Origin: Strigamia acuminata | Taxonomy: Eukaryota; Arthropoda; Chilopoda; Geophilomorpha; Linotaeniidae | Direction: 5' to 3' | DNA: 64,000 bases | NCBI GenBank assembly: GCA_949358305.1 | Contig: OX442314.1 | Coordinates: 5,335,087-5,399,086 of the forward strand | Shown here: piece after piece, positions 21,882-35,365 of the stretch | Layout: every line of letters starts with the position of its first letter | How positions within the stretch are numbered: the first letter of the stretch is position 1 | Notes under the pieces: generated by a model | What the model saw: the letters and a program-made list of their open reading frames with translations, nothing else | Databases searched by the model: none | Told to the model about the DNA's origin: nothing | Translations under genes and position numbers: made by a program

Positions 21882-22359
21882 GGCGAGGAGCGCGCACAAA
21901 AAGCTCAATCACGATTGAAAAAAGGATGATAAAACTATCTCAAAAAAACTCGATAAAAACGTTAAAAACGAGGATCACGCACGAATGCAGCGATCAGCTG
22001 TGAAAAGCGGAAGTCCGTGTGAACACGAGGTAATCGCGATGGATTCTGGGTAATATACTCCAGAACCCGGGTGTTTGAGACTAGTGCGCACTTACCCGTG
22101 CGCATGTTACGCTACGGGTCTCCTTTGTTTTCACTCCCGTGCGCGATTGCTGCTACGGGGTCTTTTGCACGCGGTATCCGACCCGTGCCGATAATTTTGC
22201 TACGGGTCCCGCGCTTCCACGCCATCTTGTGACGTGAATTCGACCGATATCCGCTTTGTTGGACTTAGCGGAATTTTCTTCGAGTCTCGCAACGTGATGG
22301 CTTGCACTATCGGTCGATTAGAATTTATTTTTAGTGCCGCCATCGACTCGTAATTTATT
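20949..22359. other. Spacer between pol and accessory ORFs of Gypsy-N
   Basis: Apart from the small exon at 21792-21881 I see no protein signal. 20949-21791 (minus) behaves like an intron: GTAGAAG at its start, TTTCTCCATCCTTCCAG at its end. 22030-22260 has repeated CTACGGG/CCCGTGC blocks of unknown role. Confidence 0.55.
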
Positions 22360-25300
22360 TTACTTCTTTCCTACGACCTTTCCGCCTTTTATAAACGGAT
22401 TATCTCTTTTTGGTCGCAGGTTACGGATCGAGGCAGGTACGATATTTTTTGTTGTTTTTTGTGTCTGTACCTCCTCATTATTGTTTTCTTTTTTATCCGT
22501 GTTTTTTGTGTTTGTTTCAGGAGTTTCTCCTGTTTCCCCCCCGACCAAAATTGGATCCGGAACGGATTCAACGATCTCGTTGACCGGAGGTGAAGGGGCG
22601 TCGAAATACTCCTCGTTGTCACTTGGCGGTGCTTTTTCCGACTCGCCAGCGAACATATCGACGATTTGGCCGTCAGTTTTAGACTTGACTTGGCCCTTGG
22701 CCCACATTTCTTGCGGGAATTCCGGAATGTACGGAGTTAACTCTCGTACCTGGATCGATTTTTGCTCGGTGTTGTCCTCGAGCTTGCGTAATTTATACGC
22801 GTTACCGCCATGCTTGCCGATGATTACATACGGGCCATCTCTCTTGTCGGCCAAGCTGGCGGTGATTCCTCTCGCTGCATTTGAGAGGGTGTGTGCATCT
22901 TTCCACACCAAATCATTGATCTCGAAATTCACGAATTTTCCACCGCTTTTATCTTGTAAAATGCGGTCGCGCATGTTAAAAATGTGCGCCATCATATGCT
23001 TGTATGTGTTCGAAATTGTTTGCTCCAATTTATACACATACTCATGTGGTTTCTCTGGGTCCACCACATTTACCGACTCTGCCACTCGTGGGTCCCAAGG
23101 CACTCGTAGCTCTCGGGCGAAGTTGAGGTAGGCCGGAGAAAAATCTCTCGTCCTCGAGACTGTTGTTCGTATGCTGAACGCGATCTCCCTCAAGTATTCA
23201 TCCCACCTATTGTGGATTTCAGTGAATATGCTTAGTGCATATTTAATGTCCCTGTTGAGTCGCTCAACGGAATTTGTTCTAGGATTGTAGGTCGAAGTAT
23301 GTGACGCCACAATCCCGAATTTTTTACAAAACTTACCCCAAATTTTCGAGATAAATTGGGGTCCGTTATCGGATATTATTTTACGTGGAAATCCGTAACG
23401 TAACGCCACGTCGTAGATACATTCAACGATTTTCTCTGCTGAAGGTCTAGCGACGGCGTACAACTCGGGCCAACGAGTCGCCACGTCCATTATAACGATA
23501 ATGTACGCATTTTTATTTCCCGTAACGGGTTTTGGGCCCATCACATCGACACTTAAACAATCAAAAGGCGCGTAAGGCCCTAAGAAAATAGTTTCGAATG
23601 GTGATTTACTCCTCGGCTTGCACGCTTGACATCGCTGACATTGGTGGACAAAAAGAGCAATATCTTTTTTCATCCCTGTCCAGTGAAAAAGCTGTGTAGC
23701 ACGATAGAGTGTTCTGCTTACTCCCGCATGGCTCGCAAGCGGGTGCCCGTGTAACAACCACAGCACGCGACCGATTAAGGAAGCAGGTATTACTACCTTT
23801 ACTGCGGTGTCCGATTCACTCAAGTCATCTTGGTGATTTGGGTGATGTTTCACTAAAAGGCCGTCATCCAATAGGTAATCTATGGATTCGTGTGCATAAC
23901 GACGCTTCTGCCTTCTGGTTAAGTTGGGCGGATATTTTCCTGTCAGTACGAATCTAGCTCTGTCCTGACATTTTTTGTCTAATTTTTGCTGCACAATTAT
24001 TTCCTCCCTTGTTGGGGGATTGCTTTTCATTTGCTTGCTGACACGAGCGTGGAAGGCGCTTAGAAGCGGGTCATTTATTCTCCGCTCTAGCTTAAATTCC
24101 TTCTTTGCATTTGGGTAATTGTCAGCAGCTGGTTGGTATAACCGCGTCCAGAATCCACAGAATTTTACATCTGCCGGAGACGCGGTAGGAATTTCATTCA
24201 TCTTCCTTAAATCCCAACGGTGACAACTCGTAGGGCAATAAATGATGCGGGAGTCATCCTCGCCATCATCGTCAGCGTCGATTGGATCTGACACTGGTGC
24301 CCGTGACAGAGCGTCAGCCACGACGTTATATTTGCCGGGCTTGTATTGAATGGTCAAGTCGCATGCCATCAGTTCTAACTGCCATCTGGCTAGTCGACCG
24401 GCTGGCTCTTTTAATTTCATCAGCCATTGTAACGCTTGATGATCTGTGTGGACCACAAATTTGGTATATTCGAGATAATCTCTGAATTTCCTTATGGCCC
24501 ACACAACGGCCAAACACTCCAACTCGGTGGCATTGTAATTCTTTTCAGCGCCTTGGAGTTTGCGACTTATAAACATGCACGGCAGGTCTTGTTCGACTCC
24601 GTCGCGCACGTGTGTTTGGAGCAACGCCGCTCCTAACCCAACTCTGCTGGCGTCCGTATGTAATATGAACGGCCGGTTTAAGTCGGGTAGAGGCATTACG
24701 CCGACTTCCGTCAGCATCCTCTTTATCGCATTAAATGCGATGTTGCACTCATTTGACCATACAAATTCGTTTTCATTCTTCAGGAGGTCGGTAACTGGGG
24801 CTGCCACTTCAGCTAGACCCGGTAGCAACCTGCCGAAGAAGTTTATCATTCCCATAAACCGTTGGACACCTTTAACGTCCTCGGGTGGTGGGAAACGATT
24901 AATCGCATCGATTTTTTCGGGGCCAATAGTTAAACCATTGACTCCAATGCGATAACCCAGGAAGGCAAGCTCCTTTCGACAGAACTTGCTCTTACCCGGG
25001 TGCACGTGTAACCCAGCTTTTGCCAGCCGGGTGAGCACTTGGTCGATGTGCTCAATGTGTTCTTCGAATGTTTTGGAGGCAATAACTATGTCATCTAGGT
25101 ATGCCCACACAAACTGGTGCAATATATCGCCCAATACGCTCTCGATTAGTCTCTGAAAGGTACTGGGAGCATTCACTAAACCAAATGGCATGACGTTGAA
25201 CATCAACCGTCCAATTGGCGAGTAAAATGCTGTTTTTAGCTTATCCTCTGGCCTCATCTCAACCTGCCAGTATCCCTTCGACAGATCCATCGTCGTAACC

Positions 25301-26430
25301 CAAGAAAAGGGGCTGAGCTCTCTCAAAATGGATTCGATAGACGGCATCTGTATGGGATCTATCTCTGTCACCGCGTTTAATGGGCGGTAATCAATGCATA
25401 GGCGTGGGTCCGAGCCCGGGCGCATCACGAGCACAACTCGCGTCGCGTATTCTCCCTGGGCCTCGGAGACAATGCCACTGTCTAGCATTTCTTGGCACAT
25501 TTTTTGCACTATTTCACGTTTTTGCGGGTTCATTCCCTTATACGCAACTCGTATAGGTTTATTATCCGTCAATTTAATTCCGTGAATAGCCCTATTCGTT
25601 CGGCCCGGTTTTTTCGACAGGATCCCCTCATATTTAAGTAGGACCCTTCGTAGGGCTGCCGCTTCGTTTAATTCTAAAGCGGCGTCGGCGACAAGCGTTT
25701 CCACTACATTGTCCCGTTGCAATTCTGTTACGAATGCTTTAAAATCGTAGTCTTGAACGAATTTCTTTAGGCCTTTCTCCCACTGTGTCTTGTCGGCCGC
25801 TTCTTTTACAAGAGCTGGTGGCACGACAATTGCGGGTCTTTCCTTATCATTTCTGATATAATTCCAAGATTTCGTTATTGGATTTGGTTGTATTTCCATT
25901 GACGCCATGAGGTCTAAGCCCAACAGAAAAATTCTGTCGCATGTGGGCAGGACCAGGAAAGGGTGCTGTTCTACTCCTCCGAGCCACTCCATGGTCAATA
26001 ATATAACTCCTTTTGGACGCGCCATTCCGTTGGCGGTTTTTAGACGTATATTTTTATTAACGCCTTTTATCTTATCGGTGAGACCCAATGATGCTACTAT
26101 GTCTTCGGAAACGAACGAGCGATCTGCTCCCGAGTCTAGTAGTCCCATAATTTTTTCACGTTCTATTGTCATGGGCAACATACATAGGCGGTTGGTGTAT
26201 TCGACCGCCACGTTGCACATGAAAACACGAAATTCTTCTGTGTCTTCGACTACTTGAGGTAATTCTTCAAGCAGTAGGTTCGGTTCTTCCGCTTCAGCTT
26301 CAGCGTTTGCGGTAATTACCTGCAAACCGTTGTTGGCCCTGTCTTGAATTTGGGCGTTAGCTATGTCACTACCCATTTCTTTGACTGGTGGCGGCTTATC
26401 GAACCCTTTGTTAAACCCCTTTTTCTTCAT
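22360..26430 (-). CDS. Gypsy-N pol (protease, RT, RNase H, integrase), 1356 aa
   Basis: A full-length frame. Retropepsin DSGA is at about residues 99-102. Reverse transcriptase has YLDD at 444-447 and the usual VMPFGLVNAP upstream. RNase H starts near 590 (HTDASRVGLGAA). The integrase zinc finger is HAGVSR...CQRCQACK. The DDE core shows DVMGP, SDNGPQF and NSVERLNRD. The C-terminal tail is acidic then basic (LRPKRDNPFIKG). Typical for Ty3/Gypsy. No break was seen, so this pol may be functional. Confidence 0.93.
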   Translation of the reverse strand: MKKKGFNKGFDKPPPVKEMGSDIANAQIQDRANNGLQVITANAEAEAEEPNLLLEELPQVVEDTEEFRVFMCNVAVEYTNRLCMLPMTIEREKIMGLLDSGADRSFVSEDIVASLGLTDKIKGVNKNIRLKTANGMARPKGVILLTMEWLGGVEQHPFLVLPTCDRIFLLGLDLMASMEIQPNPITKSWNYIRNDKERPAIVVPPALVKEAADKTQWEKGLKKFVQDYDFKAFVTELQRDNVVETLVADAALELNEAAALRRVLLKYEGILSKKPGRTNRAIHGIKLTDNKPIRVAYKGMNPQKREIVQKMCQEMLDSGIVSEAQGEYATRVVLVMRPGSDPRLCIDYRPLNAVTEIDPIQMPSIESILRELSPFSWVTTMDLSKGYWQVEMRPEDKLKTAFYSPIGRLMFNVMPFGLVNAPSTFQRLIESVLGDILHQFVWAYLDDIVIASKTFEEHIEHIDQVLTRLAKAGLHVHPGKSKFCRKELAFLGYRIGVNGLTIGPEKIDAINRFPPPEDVKGVQRFMGMINFFGRLLPGLAEVAAPVTDLLKNENEFVWSNECNIAFNAIKRMLTEVGVMPLPDLNRPFILHTDASRVGLGAALLQTHVRDGVEQDLPCMFISRKLQGAEKNYNATELECLAVVWAIRKFRDYLEYTKFVVHTDHQALQWLMKLKEPAGRLARWQLELMACDLTIQYKPGKYNVVADALSRAPVSDPIDADDDGEDDSRIIYCPTSCHRWDLRKMNEIPTASPADVKFCGFWTRLYQPAADNYPNAKKEFKLERRINDPLLSAFHARVSKQMKSNPPTREEIIVQQKLDKKCQDRARFVLTGKYPPNLTRRQKRRYAHESIDYLLDDGLLVKHHPNHQDDLSESDTAVKVVIPASLIGRVLWLLHGHPLASHAGVSRTLYRATQLFHWTGMKKDIALFVHQCQRCQACKPRSKSPFETIFLGPYAPFDCLSVDVMGPKPVTGNKNAYIIVIMDVATRWPELYAVARPSAEKIVECIYDVALRYGFPRKIISDNGPQFISKIWGKFCKKFGIVASHTSTYNPRTNSVERLNRDIKYALSIFTEIHNRWDEYLREIAFSIRTTVSRTRDFSPAYLNFARELRVPWDPRVAESVNVVDPEKPHEYVYKLEQTISNTYKHMMAHIFNMRDRILQDKSGGKFVNFEINDLVWKDAHTLSNAARGITASLADKRDGPYVIIGKHGGNAYKLRKLEDNTEQKSIQVRELTPYIPEFPQEMWAKGQVKSKTDGQIVDMFAGESEKAPPSDNEEYFDAPSPPVNEIVESVPDPILVGGETGETPETNTKNTDKKENNNEEVQTQKTTKNIVPASIRNLRPKRDNPFIKGGKVVGKK

Positions 26431-26453
26431 GAATGGCGCAGACGGTCGAGAAG

Positions 26454-26782
26454 TTATTTCTTCGCCGCCTGCGCTGACTCGTTTTTTGACTCGTTTTTTG
26501 CCATGGCGAGTTTAATCTCTGCCATCTGCTTCATTATTGCGTCAAATTTAGCGTCTTCTTTCGCTGTTCTTGGGCACTCATTGGAATAGTGACCCGGTTG
26601 GTTACACTTGAAACAACGAATATTTGATTTGTCTCTTGGGGCTTCAGTCGATTTTTTCTTTTCAGGGTCTGCTTTCGACGGTGGCGTGTAATTTTTCCGA
26701 AAATACTTCGGAATTCGGCCGGCATTTGGTTTTAACCTGGCGCGAAATTCTTCTACCGCTCTATCTCGATGGATGAGATGTA
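26454..26782 (-). pseudogene. Gypsy-N gag, C-terminal part with CCHC knuckle
   Basis: Continuation of gag beyond the Tc1-type insertion. The frame is kept if the 4.7-kb element and one TA are removed. It has one CCHC knuckle (CFKCNQPGHYSNEC) and a Lys/Ala-rich tail. It stops at 26454, 23 nt before the first ATG of pol in a different frame, so pol may be made by reinitiation or frameshifting. Confidence 0.85.
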
Positions 26783-26855
26783 CACCCGTGGAAATAAAAA
26801 ACTTCCCTTGGTAACGGCACTTGTAAATTTTCCCACCAGAGGCATGAAAATTCAC

Positions 26856-28739
<1,884 letters not shown>

Positions 28740-31152
28740 TTAGTAGTGGATCCAATGTCCATTGTTGTTAACCACTTCCTGAACACGCCTTGGCATTGAT
28801 AATATCAAATTGGGCACGAGCTGTGCATCCAGGGCAAGCTGTTGCCATACCTCTTGGATTTGAACCCACAATTGGTCGGCATTTGTTGCCATTGGCTGAA
28901 ATAATTTAATGAATTAAAAAAATCAAGAATTTATTTATATTTGTAGCTAATTTACTTTCTTTTGCAGGTTGGACTTCAAAATTGCCCAGATGTTCTCAAT
29001 GGGGTTCAAATCCGCACCTCTCGCTGGCCACTCCAAAATTTCAATGTTTGGTCCCATGTGTTGGGCCATCCACTGTTGGGTGTTTCGGGCTGTGTGTGGC
29101 GGTGCGCGGTCGTGCTGAAAGACCCAAGGCTGGACACCAAATCTTCTTTCAGCACTGGGCAGTAAGTCCCGGCCAAGTGTATCAACATACATAACTGAAT
29201 TCAAAAATCCAGTTAGCCGGGAAATCTGCCCAAGTCCGCCTTGAGACAGCCAGGCCCACACATTTACCCCAAACCGACCACTGCTTTTCTGGAATTAAAT
29301 GTTAAGTAGATTTAAAATTAATGATTTATTCGAATATTTCATGATTTGAGAAAATTTCACCTTTGGCATGACGAAGGCTGGATCAAACCTATCGCCAGTT
29401 GGCCTGCGCACGTAGACTTGCCCACTTCCACCAACACTAACTCGGGACTCATCAGAAAAAACAACGTTGTTCCAATTTCGGAGCAGATTATGCTCCCAAA
29501 ATTGAACCCTCAGAGCCCGATGGTTAGCAGTGAGCAAATCTCTCTGCGCAGCAACTCGCCCATGCAAACCGTGCTCTCGCAGGCGGTTGCGGATGGTTCT
29601 TGAAGTCACAGCCAGCTGGAGGTGTGCCTTAATGGCCTGTGACCCATCAAATGGATTGGCCAGGGAGTGGGTGACTATGGCTTCATCCTGCTGCTCATCT
29701 GTTTTTCTTGGCCTCCCACTCCCAACTCGGCGATCCACATTGTGATCTTGTCGCCATTGTTGTGCCCACTTCCTCACGGTTTTATCACTGCATCCTAGCT
29801 GTTCAGCAATATCTGACACCGACATCTGTAAGAAAATGTTTTTATTGTTAAAGAAATTTCTTTTGTTTTTCATACATTTTTGATTGTTTCATGGTTGATT
29901 TGTCTTTTACCGTGTATATTTATTACAGTTTATTTGTCTTTTTATCAATTTTTTGTAGTTTATTTATCTTTTTATCAATTTTTTGTAGTTTATTTATCTT
30001 TTTATCAATTTTTTGTATTTTATCTTTTTATCAATTTTTTGTATTTTATCTTTTTACTATTTTTTTGTGTAATAATTTTTTGTATTTTATCTTTTTACTA
30101 ATTTTTTGTGTAATAATTTTTTGTATTTTATCTTTTTACAAATTTCTTGTATTTTATTGTTTTTATCAATTTTTTGTATTTTATCTTTTTACTAATTTTT
30201 TGTATTTTATTGTTTTTATCAATTTTTTGTATTTTATCTTTTTTAACAATTTTTTGTAGTTTATTTGTCTTTTAACCCTTCCAACCCGACAATATTTGTC
30301 TCTCCTCTCTCCCTAAGATGGGCATTATTTGACCCAGATTCTGCGCATGCGCAAAATCCGGGTTTTAGGGAATTCCGAACATCTAGCCAATGGGGTTAGA
30401 TTGACTCGTCATGTTGTGAACGCCATATGGACGTGGTGGACATGATTGACATTAGCGGAGCCTGCTGATGATCATGATTTATGTCCTTTAGACTCCTAAG
30501 ATGGGTCTTTTTTGACCCAGTTAATCTTTGGGTTAAAATTGCAGATAAAATTGAAAAATTAAAAAAATTTCAATTGTGTTATAGTGTCTACTGATGTTTC
30601 AAAGGAATAGTCAGCAAAAATCAGATAAAAAAAAAAATAATTTCACATAAAAATAATGATTTTTTTAAAATGGGGTTACAAAATGACCCATCTTAGGGTT
30701 GGAAGGGTTAAACATTTTCTTGATAATTTATATGTTGGGGTTTTTGAAATAGCAAATAAAATTAAAAATATTATAGAATTAAAAATATTATGAAATTAAA
30801 AATGCAATAAAATTATAAATTTCAAGACACTATAAATTTTAAAACACAATAATTTCAAAACACTACAAATATTAAAACACTATAAATTTTAAAATACTAC
30901 AAATTCCAAAATACTAAATTTAAAATACTATAAATTTAAAAAGATATTAATTTAGGATTCTTGTTTGTTTAAAAATGATTTTTTTCAATACTATATGAAT
31001 AGAATTTTTGAAATTTTTGTTTGTTGGTTTATATTTTTTTAATAATGATTTTTTAATAATAAATTAATAAGTTGGTTTGACAATTTAAACAATACCCCTG
31101 CATCATAAAGTCCAGTTAGCCTATCCTTTTGTTGTTTTGTAAGACGTGGCAT
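28740..31152 (-). CDS. Tc1/mariner transposase, four exons, 336 aa
   Basis: Exons 31096-31152, 29361-29825, 28956-29288 and 28740-28895 (1011 nt) are all phase 0 with GT-AG junctions. The N-terminus MPRLTKQQKDRLTGLYDAG joins MSVSDIAEQLGCSDKTVRKW, the paired helix-turn-helix DNA-binding region, with a GRPRK hook (GSGRPRKTDE). The catalytic triad is FSDES, VFQHDRAPPHTA and DLNPIENIW, with 37 residues between the second D and the E: DD37E spacing, not the DD34E of classical Tc1. The C-terminus ends SMPRRVQEVV...IHY. The usual length is about 340 aa, so this is complete and could be active. Introns are unusual but not unknown in the superfamily. Confidence 0.9.
29925..30265. repeat. AT-rich minisatellite in transposase intron 1
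   Basis: Tandem units of about 22-28 bp built on TTTTTTGTATTTTATCTTTT. Long open frames through it (Phe/Leu/Ile-rich) are repeat artefacts. Confidence 0.8.
30276..30707. mobile_element. piggyBac-like MITE (432 bp)
   Basis: Inverted ends CCCTTCCAACCC are flanked by TTAA at 30272-30275 and 30708-30711. Inside, CCTAAGATGGG recurs in inverted orientation near both ends. The TTAA target and CCC ends indicate piggyBac-type mobilisation. It is non-coding. Confidence 0.88.
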
Positions 31153-31514
31153 CTTGATTTCTAATATTTTGTATGTTTTTATTTTTTCTATTTATCTAAT
31201 TTGCATAAATTCTTCCAAAAAACAGATAAAATAATTATAATAAGAAAATGAAATCAAAGCAGTTATTGAAATATAAATTAATAGTTTTTATTAACAATAT
31301 TTTAAAATTACACAAATAATAATAATAACAAAAATTTCTACTTATTAATATTGTATTTGTATTGTTTGTAATCAATTAAGCCAATGGGAACAGCAGAATG
31401 AAAACAGATCCATGTGGGATCTGTGATGTCATCCAATCTCAACAGTTTTTCATGCCTCTGGTGGGCAAATGGAAAATCACGGTTACCAAGGGAAGTTTTT
31501 TATTTCCACGGGTG

Positions 31515-34298
31515 TACTAGCGGTCCTTCCTCATCGCAACCCGTTGATAAGGTATCGCGATAGCTTCGTATTTCTTCGTCCGTCGAATAATCGTCTTTTT
31601 CTTCTTTTTCGTCTGATTTTCCGGCATCTTGTCCGGCTTCCTCCCCCTCCTTGACCTCCTCCAGTGTCGCTTGCATGGCTGACGCTGTCGGTGCCTTTTT
31701 AGGGGCGGCCAAAGGGTTGGAAGGCAGCGTGGATGTCAGTTTATTTTTTATTTGTAAACCAACGCTAGCTTCTGCCAGCTCCATTATACCGCTAAGATAT
31801 TCAGTAGGGCGCATAATCTTATCTGTCGCCCCATATCTTTCCGCACTCAACTTGAGACGTTTTGCGGTCGCTGCTTTCTCCGCTTCTGGTAAAGCGGAAT
31901 AATATCTCTTCTCGATATCTATCGTGTTCTCGAACAGGAAGGCGCTCATTTCTTCGTAGCTGCCTCCTGTCGGTGCCCTTTCTTCAAGTAGCACCCGTTG
32001 CGAGTATTCTGACAAACCGCCGAGAAAGAAAAGGTTGAATCCCGTGGCATGAAATTCCATCGGGGCCTTTTCGAACAACAATCTGGCGCGAATGTCGTAA
32101 TCCATTATGGTTTCACCAGGCATCTGGCGAAGACCTCGCATCTTTCGGCTCACCTCTTCGGGTGTCTCGCCGTAGCGTAGGTCGAATCTCATTAAAAAGT
32201 CGTCCCAATTGACGCCTTTCAATCCTTGGTACCACTCACGTGCCGAGCCTGTCATTAGCTCGACAATACCGTGGGTGAGCATGTCTCCTACGGTGGCTTT
32301 AGTGGCAGTCTTAATTCGAATTACTTCGTCAAGGAAGCGATCTCCCGCTTTCCATGACCCGTCGAAACGGTTCTGAATATAAAATTGCCACCTAATATTC
32401 CCGGTAACACTCATGGTGTCACGTCGGGAGACAGCGTATTTTTTCTTTACGCGGTCGCCAGTGCTACGATTACGATCGTTTCGTTTGCTCAGATCGATTC
32501 CCTCGGCTTTTAACGAGCCGAGTAGGGCTCTTCCAAGCTCTCCCATCGTATACTGCCGACCCGTCGAATCGGTAAACGCGCTTTGTCGGGGAAGGTCCTG
32601 AAACTCCTCCCGTCGGTGGTCGCTATTTTCCGATCGACGTCGTTTCTCTCTATCGCGCGGAGAGTTGGATCTCTTCCGGCGATTACTTGATTTCTCCTTT
32701 CGTCTGTCGTCGTTGGATGAGGGGTCAGAGCTGGGGTCGGGAGACGGTGAGCGGCGTGGCGGGTTGCGCCGTGAAGAGTTTGACTCTTTCCGGCCCCTAC
32801 GACGGTCGTCACGTTCCCTTTCCCTGCGTTCATCGCGTTCTCTTTCCCTTCGTCTTTCTCCGGAACCTCTCTCCGAATCGTGATGACTGGGTGCATTTGA
32901 CTCCAGTCCATCTGACGACGAATCACTATTTCCGTAGCGATAATATTTCGGTCTTTCATCGCGTTTGCCTTCTTCTCGCGAAGAGGTGCGATCATGCGAT
33001 TGTCTCCTTGACGACTCGTCGTCTTTAAGGATGGGCACTGGTTGTTGCCACTCAGTCCCTTGCGGATTATCTTGCTGTTGGCTTGTGAGAGCTTGCTCTT
33101 CATTTTGCCTAGCATTATTAGCGTTGATTAACCGTGTTATCGCATTATTTGTGGCTGAATCGAGAGCTTGCATGCGGGGCCGAGTTTGTTGTTCTCTGGC
33201 CGACGCATCTCTCTTGCGCGGAGTAGCTGGTGTCGCCCTCTCCGGCTGGGGTTTGGGTTTGGCCTTCGGCGTGCGCTTTGGGTCTCCCTCTAGGCTCTCG
33301 TCGGACAGCTCGGATGAACTGATCTCTGGTTTGCGAACGGATTTTGGGTCATCTCGTCGCAATCTGGCCATAAATGCTCGCTCTGCTTCTTGTTGCGAGT
33401 GGAAAGCATATCGATGTGCTCTCAGGGCTCGGTCAACTATTTCTACCTCCTCGGGAGTAGTCGGATTGGGCTGGGTTCTGCCGTACTCGAGAGCTTGCGC
33501 TTCTCTTTCCGCCAGCTTCCTCCGTCTCTCGCGAATGGCTTGTCGAGCCTCGTTCTCTGCATCCGCTTCAAATTGAGCGGAATCAACCAATTGTTGAGCG
33601 TGTGCACCTTCAACAATGGTGATTTGTGGGGATACACTGTGCGCTTTTAAAGCTGCACGTACGATTTGTAACGTTTCGTACACTGTAATCTTCCCCGTCG
33701 GAAGGGTGTATCTCACTCCCTCCGCTTGTGCCAATTGCATCGCATCAATCAAGGTGCCCGAGACGCTGTAAGGCTGGCTCGAAACACGCTTGACAGAGGA
33801 CGAGTTGGACTTGTGCCCTTCAGACACTACCGAGGCTGGTCGACTGTGCGTAATTGGCGTGTTCAGCGCTGAATTCGCTGTCGTGTCGGACGCCGTCCTT
33901 TGTATCGAAGACGTCGCTCTCGGATCGCTCACCTCGGTATCGTGCGTTAGACGAGGCGATTGGTTACGGGATAAAACCTCGTTTCCGCTCGTCTCGCCGT
34001 CACGATGGAGACGCGGCGGTTTGGAGTGGGACGGATCCTCACTCCGCTCCGTCTCGTCTAATCGCTGCCTCGTCTCGGCGTGAGACGGGTGCGATGCCTC
34101 CGAAGCGCTTCGTCGGTCTGGCTTGGCCTTGCGGCGTTTTTGTCTAGACTCGTGCGCTGAGGCTTTGGGCAAAGGACCTCCCGACCTCAAATGATAGTCG
34201 GTTCCTTTGCGACTACCGGCTCGTTTGTTAACGTCTGAGTCGGAGTCTGTTACTCGAGTATTATCTGCCATTTCTTGCTTTGGGTATGGTGTAATCAC
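31515..34298 (-). pseudogene. Gypsy-N gag, N-terminal part, with long SR/RE-rich region
   Basis: Opens at ATG 34298 (MITPYPKQEM; a second ATG at 34271), only 45 nt from the LTR. The first ~600 residues are disordered and charged, with Arg-Ser and Arg-Glu runs (RERERDERRERERDDRRRGR). A capsid-like Retrotrans_gag domain follows (WQFYIQNRFDGSWKAGDRF ... WYQGLKGVNWDDF ... LRQMPGETIMDY). The frame is broken at the TA at 31515 by the Tc1-type element and continues at 26782. Confidence 0.85.
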
Positions 34299-34322
34299 AG
34301 GTTAGAATCAGTTATTCAACTT

Positions 34323-34341
34323 GATCCCGGACAGGCCCCCA
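34323..34341 (-). promoter_or_regulatory. Gypsy-N primer binding site (tRNA-Pro-like)
   Basis: The sense strand reads GATCCCGGACAGGCCCCCA, which resembles the 3' end of tRNA-Pro (TCCCGGAC..GCCC plus CCA). It sits 2 nt from the LTR. Confidence 0.65.
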
Positions 34342-34343
34342 CG

Positions 34344-35361
34344 TGTCGCGCTCAACTCTAACCGTCGCTAACTCGTGGGTTGATTACTTAATTCGACTAA
34401 CTCACTACCGCTTTGCTCAAGCGGTTTACCCAAAGAAATGATTACACAGATATAAAAGGTAAAATATAATATAGATTTATTCTGCGGGGCAATGTACAGA
34501 TATATCTTATATATATATATATAAAGGGTAAGTAAAAGGTAAATCGGAATGGGTGATGGGGAATGGAAAGGTAAAGGTAAGATGAAAGCTGGCTGGAATC
34601 GGCGAGGTCGTCTGTTGTCTCGTGCGTGTCCAAGATGGCGTCCTCGTTGTAGCAACGTGATGTCGTCTTGGGCCGGCGTGGCAATATGGCGTCCTCGGCT
34701 CGTCTCTGGCTGGTCCTTCGGGCTCACGCTGGTCGGGCGCGAGTGAATGCTTAGTTAAAAGGCTTACTTCGGTCTGTTGTCTAGGTTTTTGTGTGGTGTC
34801 CGGCGATCACACAGCGGCGGACTCTTCTGGCTCCCGGCGGTCACACAGCGGCGGGAACGCTCGTCGTGGTTTTACTGCAGTTTAGGCTTGTGCGACCGTT
34901 TGTCTGCACAACTCGCTAAACTGGAGTGGTTTTTACTATTTCTAGCTGGTGTGCTAAAATAGTGTGGTAATCTTATCTCGCAGGTTACTCTGCGGAGTTT
35001 GACACTGACCAAACGTACTCACGGTAAATTGTCCTTTGTCCTTGGTCAATCCCAGTATATTTACTTGGGCCTGATCTTGTAGGACGACGGGTTTTACGTG
35101 TGTTTCTCGTTTGATGGTTGTGTTGGTTCTGCCCGCTCAGTGCAAGGCACATTCCTTTGCACAAAGCGGGGTTGACAGGTGACCAGAATCACCCAATGGT
35201 GGGGTGGACGAACCATCCCCACTCCCTCAGGGCAGACGCCTGTCCATTGACTAGATGTCAATGCACTGAGGGAAGGGAGACGCGCTTGCGGCTCCCCTTA
35301 CACCCGAAACGAGGTCACGAGAGAAACTCTTCGTTGACCCCGGTCCAGTCGGGTCACAACA
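34344..35361 (-). repeat. Gypsy-N 5' LTR
   Basis: Same length and sequence as 17128-18145, and directly followed on the minus strand by the primer site. Confidence 0.95.
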
Positions 35362-35365
35362 GATG

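Noticed and set aside
29880-30259. Phe/Leu/Tyr-rich open frames resembling a membrane protein
   Set aside because: AT minisatellite inside a transposase intron.
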